From positions 62,001 to 126,000 of the forward strand of contig CALDUT010000018.1 of assembly GCA_937924775.1 (NCBI GenBank): DNA of 64,000 nt, in the 5' to 3' direction. The stretch's first letter is position 1, and each line of letters opens with the position of its first letter. This document shows positions 44,799-54,046 of this stretch, in pieces. Below the pieces are notes generated by a model. It worked only from the letters and a program-made list of their open reading frames with translations. It had not been told where the DNA came from and did not search any database. The stretch comes from an uncultured Gemmata sp. (GTDB lineage Bacteria > Planctomycetota > Planctomycetia > Gemmatales > Gemmataceae). A program made the position numbers and the translations under genes.

Positions 44799-45450
44799 AC
44801 CTTGCTGAATCGAGCTTTACAGAGATGGCGACGTTGCGGCCCCCCCCTCGCAAGGCGGCGGGCGCAGGCGGCGAGGCTCCCGGTCCTGTGCAAACTGCGC
44901 CACACCTCGGCGGCGGTCCCCTATGTGCCAGCGGGGACAAGCGGTGAGAAGGCCGAGGTCTTCAGCAATCGCAGCTACAAGACCAACGGTTCTGCCAAAT
45001 CCCGAGCGATGGCGGTGAGAAGGGAGCGTTCATCGCCATCGTTTGCCAAAATTCACCTTTTGTAGCAGAAAGTTGTTGTGAGAATTGACCTTTTATATAC
45101 GAAATTCGCCGTTTATGCCGTTTTCGGATCCAGTTGAGCGTTCTGGTGGCGCTGGGATCGCCCAAGCGACAATCTCCGCCGTCACCTGTTGGACACTTAG
45201 ATTGACGTTCGGATGGAACCGTTGAGGGGCAACGGCGGCCGCGATAGGACCAAGTGAAGAAATTCACAAGGCGGATAAACGACTTGTGGTGAGCCCTTGG
45301 CGTGTACCCTGCGCTCATTATGCCGAACATGCGTTCTCCAACCGCAACAGTTGGCCCGGGATTTGGCTAATCGGCGCAACTTCAAGTCAATTCATGGCGT
45401 AGAATTAGGGAGCTATACGGACGAGTGACGAACACCGGAGGGACGCGACC
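44799..45450. other. Intergenic region before csrA
   Basis: About 650 bases with no supported gene. Two imperfect copies of AATTSACCTTTTRTA (near 45049 and 45084) are separated by about 35 bases. On the minus strand around 44980-45060 a short in-frame segment (RSLLTAIARDLAEPLVL) looks protein-like but has no start or ribosome site; it may be a gene remnant. GGAGGG before csrA is its ribosome binding site. Confidence 0.35.
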
Positions 45451-45654
45451 ATGCTCGTTCTGAGCCGCAAATTGGGCGAGAAGATTTTCATTGGCGACAA
45501 CATTTGTATTACCGTCGTCGATATTGATCGTGGCAAGATTCGTTTGGGCATTGAAGCCCCCCGCGACGTGCCCATCTACCGCCAGGAATTGTTGCCCATC
45601 AACCCGCCGCCGGCGCGGGCCGATGGCCAATCGAACCTCCCGGCGGTGTCATAA
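45451..45654 (+). CDS. csrA: Carbon storage regulator CsrA
   Basis: A 67-residue CsrA/RsmA. It begins with MLVLSRKLGEKIFIGDNICI and has VDIDRGKIRLGIEAPRDVPI with the RNA-binding GIEAP...VYR-like region (here VPIYRQEL). CsrA dimers bind GGA motifs in leaders of target mRNAs to repress or activate translation. The C-terminal tail is Pro-rich. GGAGGG precedes its ATG. It is well separated from its neighbours. Confidence 0.96.
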   Translation: MLVLSRKLGEKIFIGDNICITVVDIDRGKIRLGIEAPRDVPIYRQELLPINPPPARADGQSNLPAVS

Positions 45655-45903
45655 TCGCTTCGCTCGGCACGGTTTCTGTTCGCGTTCCGACTCCTGCGGA
45701 ACTTGCTAGCATCTTCTCTGCCCTTATTTCTTCCTCCGTTGTGGTGTGTGAGCCTTGGATAAACCGGCCAAGGCCTTATCATTTCCTCAGGAAAAACTCC
45801 CCTACTCGCCTTCTCACGGCCGGTTCGTCGCGTAATCTTGCGGATAGTGGTTTTCGTTTCCCTCTCTTGCGGGTCTTTGTTGCACCCTGTTGCCGGTGGG
45901 ATT

Positions 45904-46854
45904 ATGGCCGAACCGATCACCATTGCCACATGGCCTTTTGGCCGAACCGCGGTCGAAGCCGCAATGAAAGCTCTGGCCCGCGGCGAATCGGCTCTCGATG
46001 CGGCTTTGGCTGGCGCCCAGGCGGTGGAAGCCGATACCACGATCCGCAACTCGGTGGGCTTCGGCAGCCTCCCCGATCGCTTGGGTCGCCTGACCCTCGA
46101 TGCCTGCCTGATGGACGGTCGCACGCTGGCCTGCGGTGCCGTGGCCTGTGTTGAGCATATTCGCCATCCGTCGGCCCTGGCCCGGCGTGTGATGGAAAAG
46201 ACGCCACATGTTCTATTGGTCGGTGAAGCGGCCAAGTGGTTCGCCCTCGAGCAAGGCTTTCGCCTCGAGGTGCCCTACACTCTGGAAAGCCTGAAAGAAT
46301 GGCTGGAAAAACACCCTGACCGACCGAACAGGGAGACACCGAACAAAAACCCGCAACCCGCCGGTGCCGAAACCAGTGGTGCCGCGGCGATCAACATCTC
46401 CGAATTCAATCACGATACCGTCACGGTCCTGTCTTTGGATGCCAAAGGGCACCTCGGCGGGGTTTGCACCACCAGTGGGCTGGCCTACAAACTGCCCGGG
46501 CGTGTCGGGGATTCGCCGATCATTGGGGCCGGTTTATATGTCGATGATACGGCCGGAGCGGCCGGGGCCACGGGAGTAGGCGAAGAAATTCTTCGCATTG
46601 GTGGCAGTTTGTTCATCGTGGAACAGATGCGGGCGGGGAAATCGCCGCAGGAGGCGTGTGAACTCGCGTGCCGCCGCGCGCATGCCGCGACGGCTCGCCG
46701 GGGTGTTCACCCCACCCGGGTGGCCTTCCTCGCCCTCGATCCCCAGGGGAATGTGGGGGCGGCCTGCACCGAGAAAACCAACTTCCAGTATGCCGTAGGG
46801 CGTGGTGAGAAAGTCGAACTGTTGCCAGCCAAAGCGATTGGGCCGACACCGTAA
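45904..46854 (+). CDS. Glycosylasparaginase / isoaspartyl peptidase family (Ntn hydrolase)
   Basis: A 316-residue (from 45904) N-terminal nucleophile hydrolase of the asparaginase 2 family. The precursor is cut before the catalytic Thr in NHDTVTVLSLDAKGHLGGV; the later GDSPIIGAGLYVDD block is also typical. Enzymes of this fold cleave the GlcNAc-Asn bond of glycoproteins or isoaspartyl dipeptides. An upstream in-frame TTG (45838) would add a hydrophobic, signal-like segment (IVVFVSLSCGSLLHPV), so the protein might be exported; I start at the ATG because it matches the usual start of the mature family sequence. The ATG has GGTGGG upstream. Confidence 0.84.
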   Translation: MAEPITIATWPFGRTAVEAAMKALARGESALDAALAGAQAVEADTTIRNSVGFGSLPDRLGRLTLDACLMDGRTLACGAVACVEHIRHPSALARRVMEKTPHVLLVGEAAKWFALEQGFRLEVPYTLESLKEWLEKHPDRPNRETPNKNPQPAGAETSGAAAINISEFNHDTVTVLSLDAKGHLGGVCTTSGLAYKLPGRVGDSPIIGAGLYVDDTAGAAGATGVGEEILRIGGSLFIVEQMRAGKSPQEACELACRRAHAATARRGVHPTRVAFLALDPQGNVGAACTEKTNFQYAVGRGEKVELLPAKAIGPTP

Positions 46855-47077
46855 AACCACCGCTGGGGGATGACGCCTGGTTGAAGCCTGGACAGGCCCG
46901 CGCCTTCGCCGGTCCCCCGTGGCCCAGCGGCGGGGAATTCCGCCGGGCCTGACGATCCAGCGATGGTCCGACCGGGAAACGCGGAACAATGCCCCGGCTT
47001 CGCCAGAGCGATAAAATGACATGACAGAGCCGGCTGTCGATCGATGGTAAAGGCTTTGAGTAGGGAAGAAGGACGGC

Positions 47078-48163
47078 ATGGCGTGGGTGGTACGGTGCCC
47101 GGTGTGCGCGGGCGAATCGCGTGTGGAGCCGGAGACGCTGCAACAGGTGGTGGAATGCCCCCACTGTGCCGCGCCATTTCTAGCTAACTCTGCGATTCCA
47201 ACGATTCCACCACGGTATCGTTCCTCTGAGATAGGCGGCTCGTCGCGGTCGCTGTCAGCACCTGGTCCGGGGCCAATCTCATCACCGGCATCGTCGCCGG
47301 TGTCGCCCCGCCTTGCCGAACTGGGCGTCCACTCCCGCGCGGTGATTGTCCCCGATCCCGAACACGATCCGCACACGCCGCCCGCCGCGGGGTTGCCGGT
47401 TTCCGTGCTGTTGGGGCTGGCGTTACTCCCGTTTGGCATTCCGGTTTTGTGGTGGGCCACACCGTTTCTGACAGGGCAGAAAGCCGCCCTGTCGCTGGCG
47501 GTGCCCATCTGTTTGTCGTTCGCGGCAGCGGCTCTGTGCATAGGGGTGGTGTACACCATCGATTGGACCGCCACCACCCGGATCAAAGGGGTTCTCATGC
47601 TGGTTGGGCTGGCGTATTTGGCGGCGGCCGGTTTGTATTTTTTGAAAAAAGACCTCCTGGAGCGGGTCCGGGCCATGTTCACCGACGACCCGTGGCATGT
47701 CGTCTTCTCCGAGAAGGGCCGCTTCAAGGTTCGCATGCCGGGGTTGATCGAATCGCACACCGATTCGCCCCTGCCGCAGTTGAATTGGCGAATCGACGAC
47801 GGCCATCGCGCCACCTACCAAACCGACCTCGACGATGAATACGTCTACCTGGCCAAAGCCGCCACGTCCGCCGCCCCAGTGCAAGGGGAGGACGCATGGT
47901 TCCAGGCTGTCGGTCAGCAACTGGCCCAATGGGGCCGGCTGTCGGAACCGCGCGACGTGACACTCTGGGCCAACGATCAACCAGGGCGGGAGTGGACTAT
48001 TCATTTGAACAACAATATCGTTCGCGTGGTCCGTGTGTATGTCTGTGAGGGGCGGATTTACTATCTGTCGGTCGAAGGGCGGCATCTGACCGCGAACGAC
48101 CCCACCTTCGTGGAACCGTTTTTCCGTTCGTTTGAGGTTATGAAAGTCAACAATAATCCCTGA
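47078..48163 (+). CDS. Zinc-ribbon membrane protein of unknown function
   Basis: A 361-residue protein. The N-terminal CPVC and CPHC pairs form a zinc ribbon (residues about 8-32) of the MJ0042 type often seen in planctomycetes. A Ser/Pro-rich linker follows, then three transmembrane helices (about 107-190) and a C-terminal soluble domain (about 215-358) with beta-strand pattern. The C-terminal domain (FSEKGRFKVRMPG) resembles the secreted small domains found in other Gemmata proteins such as the one at 36.2 kb. No enzyme motif. It lies 6 bases before the YkgJ-like gene and is probably cotranscribed with it. Confidence 0.72.
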   Translation: MAWVVRCPVCAGESRVEPETLQQVVECPHCAAPFLANSAIPTIPPRYRSSEIGGSSRSLSAPGPGPISSPASSPVSPRLAELGVHSRAVIVPDPEHDPHTPPAAGLPVSVLLGLALLPFGIPVLWWATPFLTGQKAALSLAVPICLSFAAAALCIGVVYTIDWTATTRIKGVLMLVGLAYLAAAGLYFLKKDLLERVRAMFTDDPWHVVFSEKGRFKVRMPGLIESHTDSPLPQLNWRIDDGHRATYQTDLDDEYVYLAKAATSAAPVQGEDAWFQAVGQQLAQWGRLSEPRDVTLWANDQPGREWTIHLNNNIVRVVRVYVCEGRIYYLSVEGRHLTANDPTFVEPFFRSFEVMKVNNNP

Positions 48164-48169
48164 GTTCTC

Positions 48170-49450
48170 ATGCACGTCCGCGCCTTGACCGTTTTGCAGA
48201 ATTGGGATTGCCACACCTGTGGCGATTGCTGTCGGTCGTATGCCGTACCGGTGACCGCCGAGGAGCGGCGGCGGATCGAGGCGCAGGGTTGGGAACAATC
48301 ACCCGAATTCGCTCAGGTGCCGTATTTCACCCAGCGCGGCGGCGCATTCTACCTCAACCACCGCGACGACGGTTCGTGTGTGTTTCTGGGGCCGGATCAG
48401 TTGTGCCGCATTCACGCGAAGTTTGGCGCGGCGGCCAAACCGTTGGCCTGTCGCATCTATCCGTTTCTGCTGGTACCCGCTGGCGATCATTGGAACGTCG
48501 GGTTGCGTCTGGCCTGCCCCTCCGCAGCGCAAAACCAAGGGCGGCCGCTGACCGAACAGCTCCCCGAGGCACGCGAATACGCGGCCTTTTTTGAGGCCAC
48601 CGCCACGCCCGGTACGCTCACCGCGCCGCCACCGCCGCTGCACGGCACGCAGCGGCTGTCCTGGAGTGATTTGGAGCGTGTGGCCACCGCGGTGTCACGC
48701 CTTTTGGCCGATGAGGCCGACCCTTTCGAACGCCGCTGGCGCAAAATTCTGTTTGTCGTCGAGCTGTTGAAGAAAGCCACCTTCGACGGCGGCGGTGATC
48801 CGAAGAAAGCCGTGACCGGCGGGCGCCTGAGCGAATTGCTGCACGTTCTCAGCCAAGCCGCCGCCGATGAAGTCCCTCCCCGGGCCGCGGACATCCCGCC
48901 GCCGGGGTGGGTCGGGCGAATGGTCTTCCGCCAACTGGCCGCGGTTTACGCCCGCAAAGACCACGGCGCCGAGAAAGGCCTGGCCCAACGCGGGCCGATC
49001 CGGCGGTTGCGGGCGGCGTGGCGATTTGCCACCGGTCGCGGCATCATACCGCCGGTTCATGCCGCTCTTCCGGCTCGCGTCTGCTTTGCCGCGGGCGAGG
49101 TGCCCTTCGGCCCTCTGAGCCAAGCCGCGACCGATCTGCTGGCCCGGTGGCATCGGGTGAAAGTGGAATCGCTGCAGTTTTGTGGGGCGCCGAACTTTGG
49201 GCTGGCGGTTTGGGAAGGGCTGGAATCCCTGGCCCTGACGTTTCCCGCGGCCATGTGGCTGGCCCGCGTCTTGGTCGCCGGCGGCCGAACGCCCGACGCG
49301 GCTGTGACGCAAGCGGTCCGCATGGCCGACGACAACTTCGGCTTCAACCCGCTTTTGGGGTCGGTGCGGCAAAAATTCGCCCTACGGATGCTCGCCCAAC
49401 GGGGCGAACTGCCCAAACTGATCGCCTGGTACGGCCGCACAGCACCATAA
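48170..49450 (+). CDS. YkgJ-family Cys-cluster protein, flagellin N-methylase-like
   Basis: A 426-residue protein. The N-terminal cysteine cluster is CHTCGDCCRSY, with later CVFL, CRIH and PLACRIYPF. This is the YkgJ/FliB zinc or iron cluster pattern. FliB proteins methylate flagellin lysines with AdoMet, while most YkgJ proteins are uncharacterised, so I do not assign the activity. The remaining 280 residues are helical and unassigned. It starts 6 bases after the zinc-ribbon membrane protein gene, suggesting an operon. Confidence 0.8.
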   Translation: MHVRALTVLQNWDCHTCGDCCRSYAVPVTAEERRRIEAQGWEQSPEFAQVPYFTQRGGAFYLNHRDDGSCVFLGPDQLCRIHAKFGAAAKPLACRIYPFLLVPAGDHWNVGLRLACPSAAQNQGRPLTEQLPEAREYAAFFEATATPGTLTAPPPPLHGTQRLSWSDLERVATAVSRLLADEADPFERRWRKILFVVELLKKATFDGGGDPKKAVTGGRLSELLHVLSQAAADEVPPRAADIPPPGWVGRMVFRQLAAVYARKDHGAEKGLAQRGPIRRLRAAWRFATGRGIIPPVHAALPARVCFAAGEVPFGPLSQAATDLLARWHRVKVESLQFCGAPNFGLAVWEGLESLALTFPAAMWLARVLVAGGRTPDAAVTQAVRMADDNFGFNPLLGSVRQKFALRMLAQRGELPKLIAWYGRTAP

Positions 49451-49584
49451 CGGGAAAAGGTTCTTCCGTTTTTCAACCCCGGCACGAAATTTTCGCGGTT
49501 GCGAAAAGTGGCTTATCCGCCGATCGCCGTGGTGGTTCGGGTGGAATTGTCACTGCGGCGTGAACGTCCTGCAGTCCCGGGGGC

Positions 49585-51399
49585 TTAAGCGACCGCGCGA
49601 GTTGTGGGCAGCGTGGTTCCTTGCAGTTTGAAAGCGACCCGGCGACCATCGGGCAGGGTATCGGCCTGCGAGAAGTGCAGACGCAAAAGGCCCGGTTGCG
49701 GCATTTCCAATTTCACATCGGCGGGGGCATACGCTTGTAACGGGAAAACGGCCAATTCTTGTTGGTTGGCGTAAATGCTAAGGACGCAATCACATGCGGC
49801 AAATCCCGTCAGGCGGACCATGCCGCCGGGACAAGCACAGACGCTCTCTGGCCCCAGCCACAGATCCGGTCCCAGGTCCAACCCGGCTGGGGGGGCGGCC
49901 CGCCACCAGTGTCGTGGATCGAGAGAACGCAGCGGACGCAACAACCGCCGCATCACCCGCCACCATTCTTCGCGGGTCAACAGCCAGACGGTCTGCCAGC
50001 GGCTCATCCCGCTGCGATAGCGTTGATGGTACCAGCGTTGGCAGAGATAGTTGATGAGGTCGGCGTGGGGCCGCGTCCACGGGTAGGGGTAGAAGACAGT
50101 GGCGTACAGCCATTGCAGAATGTAATGCGGGCTGACGTAGCCGGCGTGTTCCACCGAGATGGCAAACAGTTCGCGGAAGAAGTCCCGCTGATACTGTTCG
50201 ATTTTCCCAGCGCCGCTCGATTTGGCGTCGCGATGCACCCGCGTATGGGCCAGCACTTCGGGAATATGTTCGAGAACCCCGCCGGCACGATCAGCTCGCA
50301 GCCAATAGTCGTAATCCATCATCAGATGCAGCGATTCGTTAAACGGGCCGACAATCTTCGCCAGGCGTTTCCGCCAGAACGCTGCCGGTTGGCTGATACA
50401 ACATTCGTGAACCAGGCGTTCGAAGGAATAGTCCGCGGTCGGGTACATCTTCAGGTAACGGCCGTCGCGGTCGATCATGGCATCGCGGCCGTAGACGAGA
50501 TCGCAGGCGGGTCGTTCGTCGAAATGCTGCACCACGCGGGCCACAGCCCCGGGGCGTAACAGATCGTCGGAATTCAGATAGGCGAAGATTTCCCCGCGGG
50601 CCTGCGCAAAGCCCTTGTTGAGGGCGTGGGTTTGTCCGCGGTCTGTTTCAGACGTCCATTTCAGTCGATCGCCATAACTTCTGATTATTTCGAGAGTTTC
50701 GTCGGTCGAGCCACCGTCCACAACCCGATAGTCGATGTGGGGATAGTCTTGCTGCAAGACGCTGTCAATCGTTTGGCGAATGAACCGACCTTGATTGAAC
50801 GACGGTGTGACAATCGACACCACCGGGGGCGTTCGGACCCGCACGCGGGGCCGCATGGCCCGGGTGGCGACCCGCTCAAACGCGGCCCGCAACGCTGCGA
50901 TTCCCGCCGCTGCGGGGGGGAGAACGAAAAGATCGTCGATGGTGGTCCAGTCATCCGCCCGCAGGGCCTTGCGCGTGGCTTCGTCGGGCACGGCGAGGGC
51001 CCCGCCGCTGGTTTGGTAGGCATGGATTTCCCGGCGGCGGAGCCGTTGGGCATCGGTCAGTTTCCGCGGCTCATGCTCCGGCCAATGGCTGACATATACG
51101 ATCTGCCGGTTCAGAGGGAAGCGCTCAGGCAATCCCCCGGGATCGACGCGAAAAAGAATCTCGTAGTCATTTTCATATTCCAACCGACCTTGTAATTCTT
51201 CCGAAAAGCGTGACAGTGAATAGGTGTAGCGGGCCACTGACGGCGGCGCGGTCTCGAAGAGGTGATAGTTGCCGAGCGTGTGGAACAGAACGTAGGTGTT
51301 GTCGCGATCGGTGGCCAAAAGTTCCTGGAGGGTGGCCGCGAGGAGCAGACCGGTGGTCGTGTCGGTGTCCAACGATCGCAAGTCGATCCCGATCTTCAT
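49585..51399 (-). CDS. Glycosyltransferase family 2 protein with N-terminal extension
   Basis: A 604-residue protein. The first about 195 residues (MKIGIDLRSLDTDTTTGLLL) resemble the start of GT-B-type glycosyltransferases. A GT2 catalytic domain (about 192-400) follows, with VSIVTPSFNQGRFIRQTIDS, VVDGGSTDETL and the acidic LNSDD in place of DxD. A helical C-terminal part and a final beta domain (about 510-604) may bind glycan or lipid. It may act in envelope polysaccharide synthesis; the donor sugar is unknown. It is divergent from the FHA gene. The ATG at 51399 begins the conserved N-terminus. Confidence 0.85.
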   Translation of the reverse strand: MKIGIDLRSLDTDTTTGLLLAATLQELLATDRDNTYVLFHTLGNYHLFETAPPSVARYTYSLSRFSEELQGRLEYENDYEILFRVDPGGLPERFPLNRQIVYVSHWPEHEPRKLTDAQRLRRREIHAYQTSGGALAVPDEATRKALRADDWTTIDDLFVLPPAAAGIAALRAAFERVATRAMRPRVRVRTPPVVSIVTPSFNQGRFIRQTIDSVLQQDYPHIDYRVVDGGSTDETLEIIRSYGDRLKWTSETDRGQTHALNKGFAQARGEIFAYLNSDDLLRPGAVARVVQHFDERPACDLVYGRDAMIDRDGRYLKMYPTADYSFERLVHECCISQPAAFWRKRLAKIVGPFNESLHLMMDYDYWLRADRAGGVLEHIPEVLAHTRVHRDAKSSGAGKIEQYQRDFFRELFAISVEHAGYVSPHYILQWLYATVFYPYPWTRPHADLINYLCQRWYHQRYRSGMSRWQTVWLLTREEWWRVMRRLLRPLRSLDPRHWWRAAPPAGLDLGPDLWLGPESVCACPGGMVRLTGFAACDCVLSIYANQQELAVFPLQAYAPADVKLEMPQPGLLRLHFSQADTLPDGRRVAFKLQGTTLPTTRAVA

Positions 51400-51566
51400 A
51401 CCGGCAACTCCCAGAAAGCCTCGGCAGGGCAAGGTATCGCGTCAGTGGACCTGCGGTCAAGAGCAAGCCGGCCCGCTCACGGCCACCCGGGAGGTGTTGG
51501 GGCTTCCAAGGACGCCCCGGCAACCGCCCAGGTGTTGCTAGGGAAAATCCCAGGGGGGAACAGACC

Positions 51567-51977
51567 ATGCCCACACAGTTGTTGTCCCTGGCCGATGGTC
51601 CCAACATTCTTTTGGATAAGCCGATTCTGTTGTTCGGTCGGCATGAGGAGTGCGACATTCAACTGAATTCCAAGAAAGTTTCGCGGCGGCATTGCGTCGT
51701 GGCACAAATCGGCGATTATTGGATCGTTCGTGATCTGGGGAGTACCAACGGGGTCAAGATCAACGGCCAACGGGTCAGCGAAGGGAAGCTCTACCCCGGC
51801 GACGAGTTGCAAATTGGCAACTTCAAATACCAAGTTTGCGGGGAGTTGAACGACCACGGGCCAAGCAGTCCAGCGAATGCGGCGGCCGCAACGGCACGCG
51901 ACACCTCCTCCCCGCTTCCCGAGGCCTCCCCATACCGGCGGCCCGACAATACCGACGAGGATTCCCAAGCCGATTGA
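51567..51977 (+). CDS. FHA domain protein
   Basis: A 136-residue cytoplasmic protein with one FHA domain (about 20-95): LLFGRHEECDIQLN, KKVSRRHCVV and DLGSTNGVKINGQRV carry the Gly-Arg, Ser-Arg-x-His and Asn-Gly residues that bind phosphothreonine. The C-terminal 40 residues are disordered. FHA proteins read Ser/Thr-kinase signalling, which is abundant in planctomycetes. No kinase adjoins. A GGGGGGA stretch before the ATG supports the start. Confidence 0.92.
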   Translation: MPTQLLSLADGPNILLDKPILLFGRHEECDIQLNSKKVSRRHCVVAQIGDYWIVRDLGSTNGVKINGQRVSEGKLYPGDELQIGNFKYQVCGELNDHGPSSPANAAAATARDTSSPLPEASPYRRPDNTDEDSQAD

Positions 51978-52124
51978 AACCGCTGTGGACGCCCACCCAA
52001 GGCTTCTTCAGGCGCCAGGAATCTGCGGTGAACTGCCTCCTGTTTCCCAACGGTTCCCCGCCGCCCGATCGCCGCGCCAACGACGTGGAGCATCCCCCCT
52101 TGAAGACGAAGGAGGAAACGACGT

Positions 52125-53606
52125 ATGACGCGTTCAACCCTGGCTCTCGCCACCGCGACCATTGCGGGTCTGGTGGTACTCACGGCACTGACGGCACGCA
52201 CCCAGCCGCAGCCACAGCAGCTGTCTGCCCCGTCGGCTCCGCCATCCGGCGGCAATGTCCGCGATTTCCTGCCTGGGGGGCCGGAAGTCGATGCCACCGA
52301 GGGTATCCAAAAAGCGGTGAATGCCGCCGCGGATCACGGGGTCGTCTACTTCCCCCAAGGCACTTACCGCATCCGCCGGCCGATTGTGGTCGATCTGGCC
52401 AAAACCGGCTTCATCACCCTTCGTGGCGACGGCGGGGCCCGTATTCTCATGCAGGGCGAAGGTCCGGCTTTCCGCATCGTTGGCGGGCACACCGGCACGG
52501 CGGCCCCGCGTACTGTTAAGCCGGACGTGTGGCAACAGCGAATGCCCATGGTGGAGGGTCTGGAGATCGTCGGCGACCATGCGCAGGCCAACGGCATCGA
52601 AGTGACCGGGACGATGCAACTGATCATCACCCGGGTGCTGATCCGCCAATGTCAGCACGGCATTCACCTGACCAACCGCAACCGGAATGTCATTATTTCC
52701 GATTGCCACATCTACGAAAACCGGGGCATTGGCCTGTTTCTGGATGCGGTCAATCTTCATCAGATCAACGTCACCGGTTGCCACATCAGCTATTGCGATG
52801 GTGGCGGGATTGTCTGCCGCGCTGGGCAGGTCCGCAACCTGCATATCACCGGCTGCGATATCGAAAGTAACCATGGTGCCCAAGGCCCGCCGACGGCGAA
52901 TGTCCTCATCGACAGCACCGGTGGCTCGAATGCCGAAGTCGCCATTACCGGTTGTACGATTCAGCACACCCGCTTGGCCCCCGGTTCGGCGAACATTCGC
53001 GTCAAAGGCCCCAGCGCCAACAAGGTGAAAGACACCGACGAACTCCGCGACGGCCACATCACCATCACCGGCAATATTCTGTCCGATGTCATGGTGAACG
53101 TGCATCTTGACCAGGCCCGCGGGGTGGTGATGACGGGCAACACCTGCTGGACCGCCTACGAACACAATGTGTTAGTCGAAAACAGTACGGCCATCACCAT
53201 TGGCCCCAACAACTTCGACCGCAACCCCCGCTATGCCGGCGAAGAGACTCCCGCCACCACCAACGCGATTCATTTCCGCAACTGCACCGACTGCACGCTC
53301 ACCGGTTTTACGATCACACGGACCCGCGCGGCCCCCGCGGCCATCACGCTCGAACGCTGCGACCGGATCAATGTGGGCCATCTGACGATTTTGGACTGCG
53401 ACAATGTCGGATTGCTTCTGAAGGACGTGACGCATTCCCGAATCAGCGGCTGCCTGATTCGCGACGATCGGCCTCAGGCACGCTCGCTTTCTCTCAAAAC
53501 GGTCGGCGGGCGGGCTAACATGATTGTGGAGAACTACCTGGGTCGCCCCGCGGAGATCAGCCCCGGCTTCGGGTTGGTCGAGCGCAATTATGAGGGCGAG
53601 AAGTGA
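52125..53606 (+). CDS. Secreted right-handed beta-helix protein (pectate lyase-like fold)
   Basis: A 493-residue protein with a signal peptide (about 1-25). The VDATEGIQKAVNAAADHGVV and YFPQGTYRIRRPI segments are the typical start of pectate-lyase-superfamily (GH28-like) beta-helix proteins. More than ten coils follow with ITGC/ITGN-type repeats such as INVTGCHISYC and VVMTGNTCW. These build a parallel beta-helix that may bind or cleave polysaccharide; no catalytic set is certain. AAGGAGG precedes the ATG. The stop overlaps the next gene's GTG start by 4 bases. Confidence 0.85.
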   Translation: MTRSTLALATATIAGLVVLTALTARTQPQPQQLSAPSAPPSGGNVRDFLPGGPEVDATEGIQKAVNAAADHGVVYFPQGTYRIRRPIVVDLAKTGFITLRGDGGARILMQGEGPAFRIVGGHTGTAAPRTVKPDVWQQRMPMVEGLEIVGDHAQANGIEVTGTMQLIITRVLIRQCQHGIHLTNRNRNVIISDCHIYENRGIGLFLDAVNLHQINVTGCHISYCDGGGIVCRAGQVRNLHITGCDIESNHGAQGPPTANVLIDSTGGSNAEVAITGCTIQHTRLAPGSANIRVKGPSANKVKDTDELRDGHITITGNILSDVMVNVHLDQARGVVMTGNTCWTAYEHNVLVENSTAITIGPNNFDRNPRYAGEETPATTNAIHFRNCTDCTLTGFTITRTRAAPAAITLERCDRINVGHLTILDCDNVGLLLKDVTHSRISGCLIRDDRPQARSLSLKTVGGRANMIVENYLGRPAEISPGFGLVERNYEGEK

Positions 53607-54046
53607 CCCCCCCCCGGGAATGGTTGGCCTCACTGATGCGGCAAGCTCTGCTGATACTGTGGCGTTACGTTTGGGCGTTCCCGGTGACGCTTTTGGGTCT
53701 GCCGTTTGTCCCGCTGACGCTCTTGACCGGGGGGCGAGTTCGGCTCGAACACGGCGTTCTCGAAGTCTATGGCGGTGCCGCACGGTTCTTCCTGCGGCAT
53801 TGCCTGCTCATCGACGCGCAAGCGATGTGCCTGGGCCACGTCATTCTCGGTCAGGATCGCGACAGCCTGGAACTGGCGCGGGATCACGAGCACGTTCATG
53901 TGCGGCAATGCGAACGCTGGGGGGTGTTCATCATCCCCGCGTATGTGCTGTCGAGTTGGTGGGCATGGCGCTGCGGCAAGAACTTCTACTACGATAACCG
54001 CTTCGAACGCGAAGCCTACGGTTGGGATCCCCCCCCTCATCCCTGA
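53603..54046 (+). CDS. Small membrane protein with HEHVH motif
   Basis: A 147-residue protein of a family I know only as uncharacterised. It starts at a GTG that overlaps the stop of the beta-helix gene (GTGA), or at the ATG at 53636. Hydrophobic segments at about 17-45 and 105-125 suggest two membrane helices. Between them lies DHEHVHVRQCERWG, where HEHVH fits the zincin HExxH pattern but I cannot say it is a protease. The C-terminal RFEREAYG is the conserved ending of the family. The 3' end overlaps that of lgt by 10 bases. Confidence 0.75.
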   Translation: MTPPREWLASLMRQALLILWRYVWAFPVTLLGLPFVPLTLLTGGRVRLEHGVLEVYGGAARFFLRHCLLIDAQAMCLGHVILGQDRDSLELARDHEHVHVRQCERWGVFIIPAYVLSSWWAWRCGKNFYYDNRFEREAYGWDPPPHP

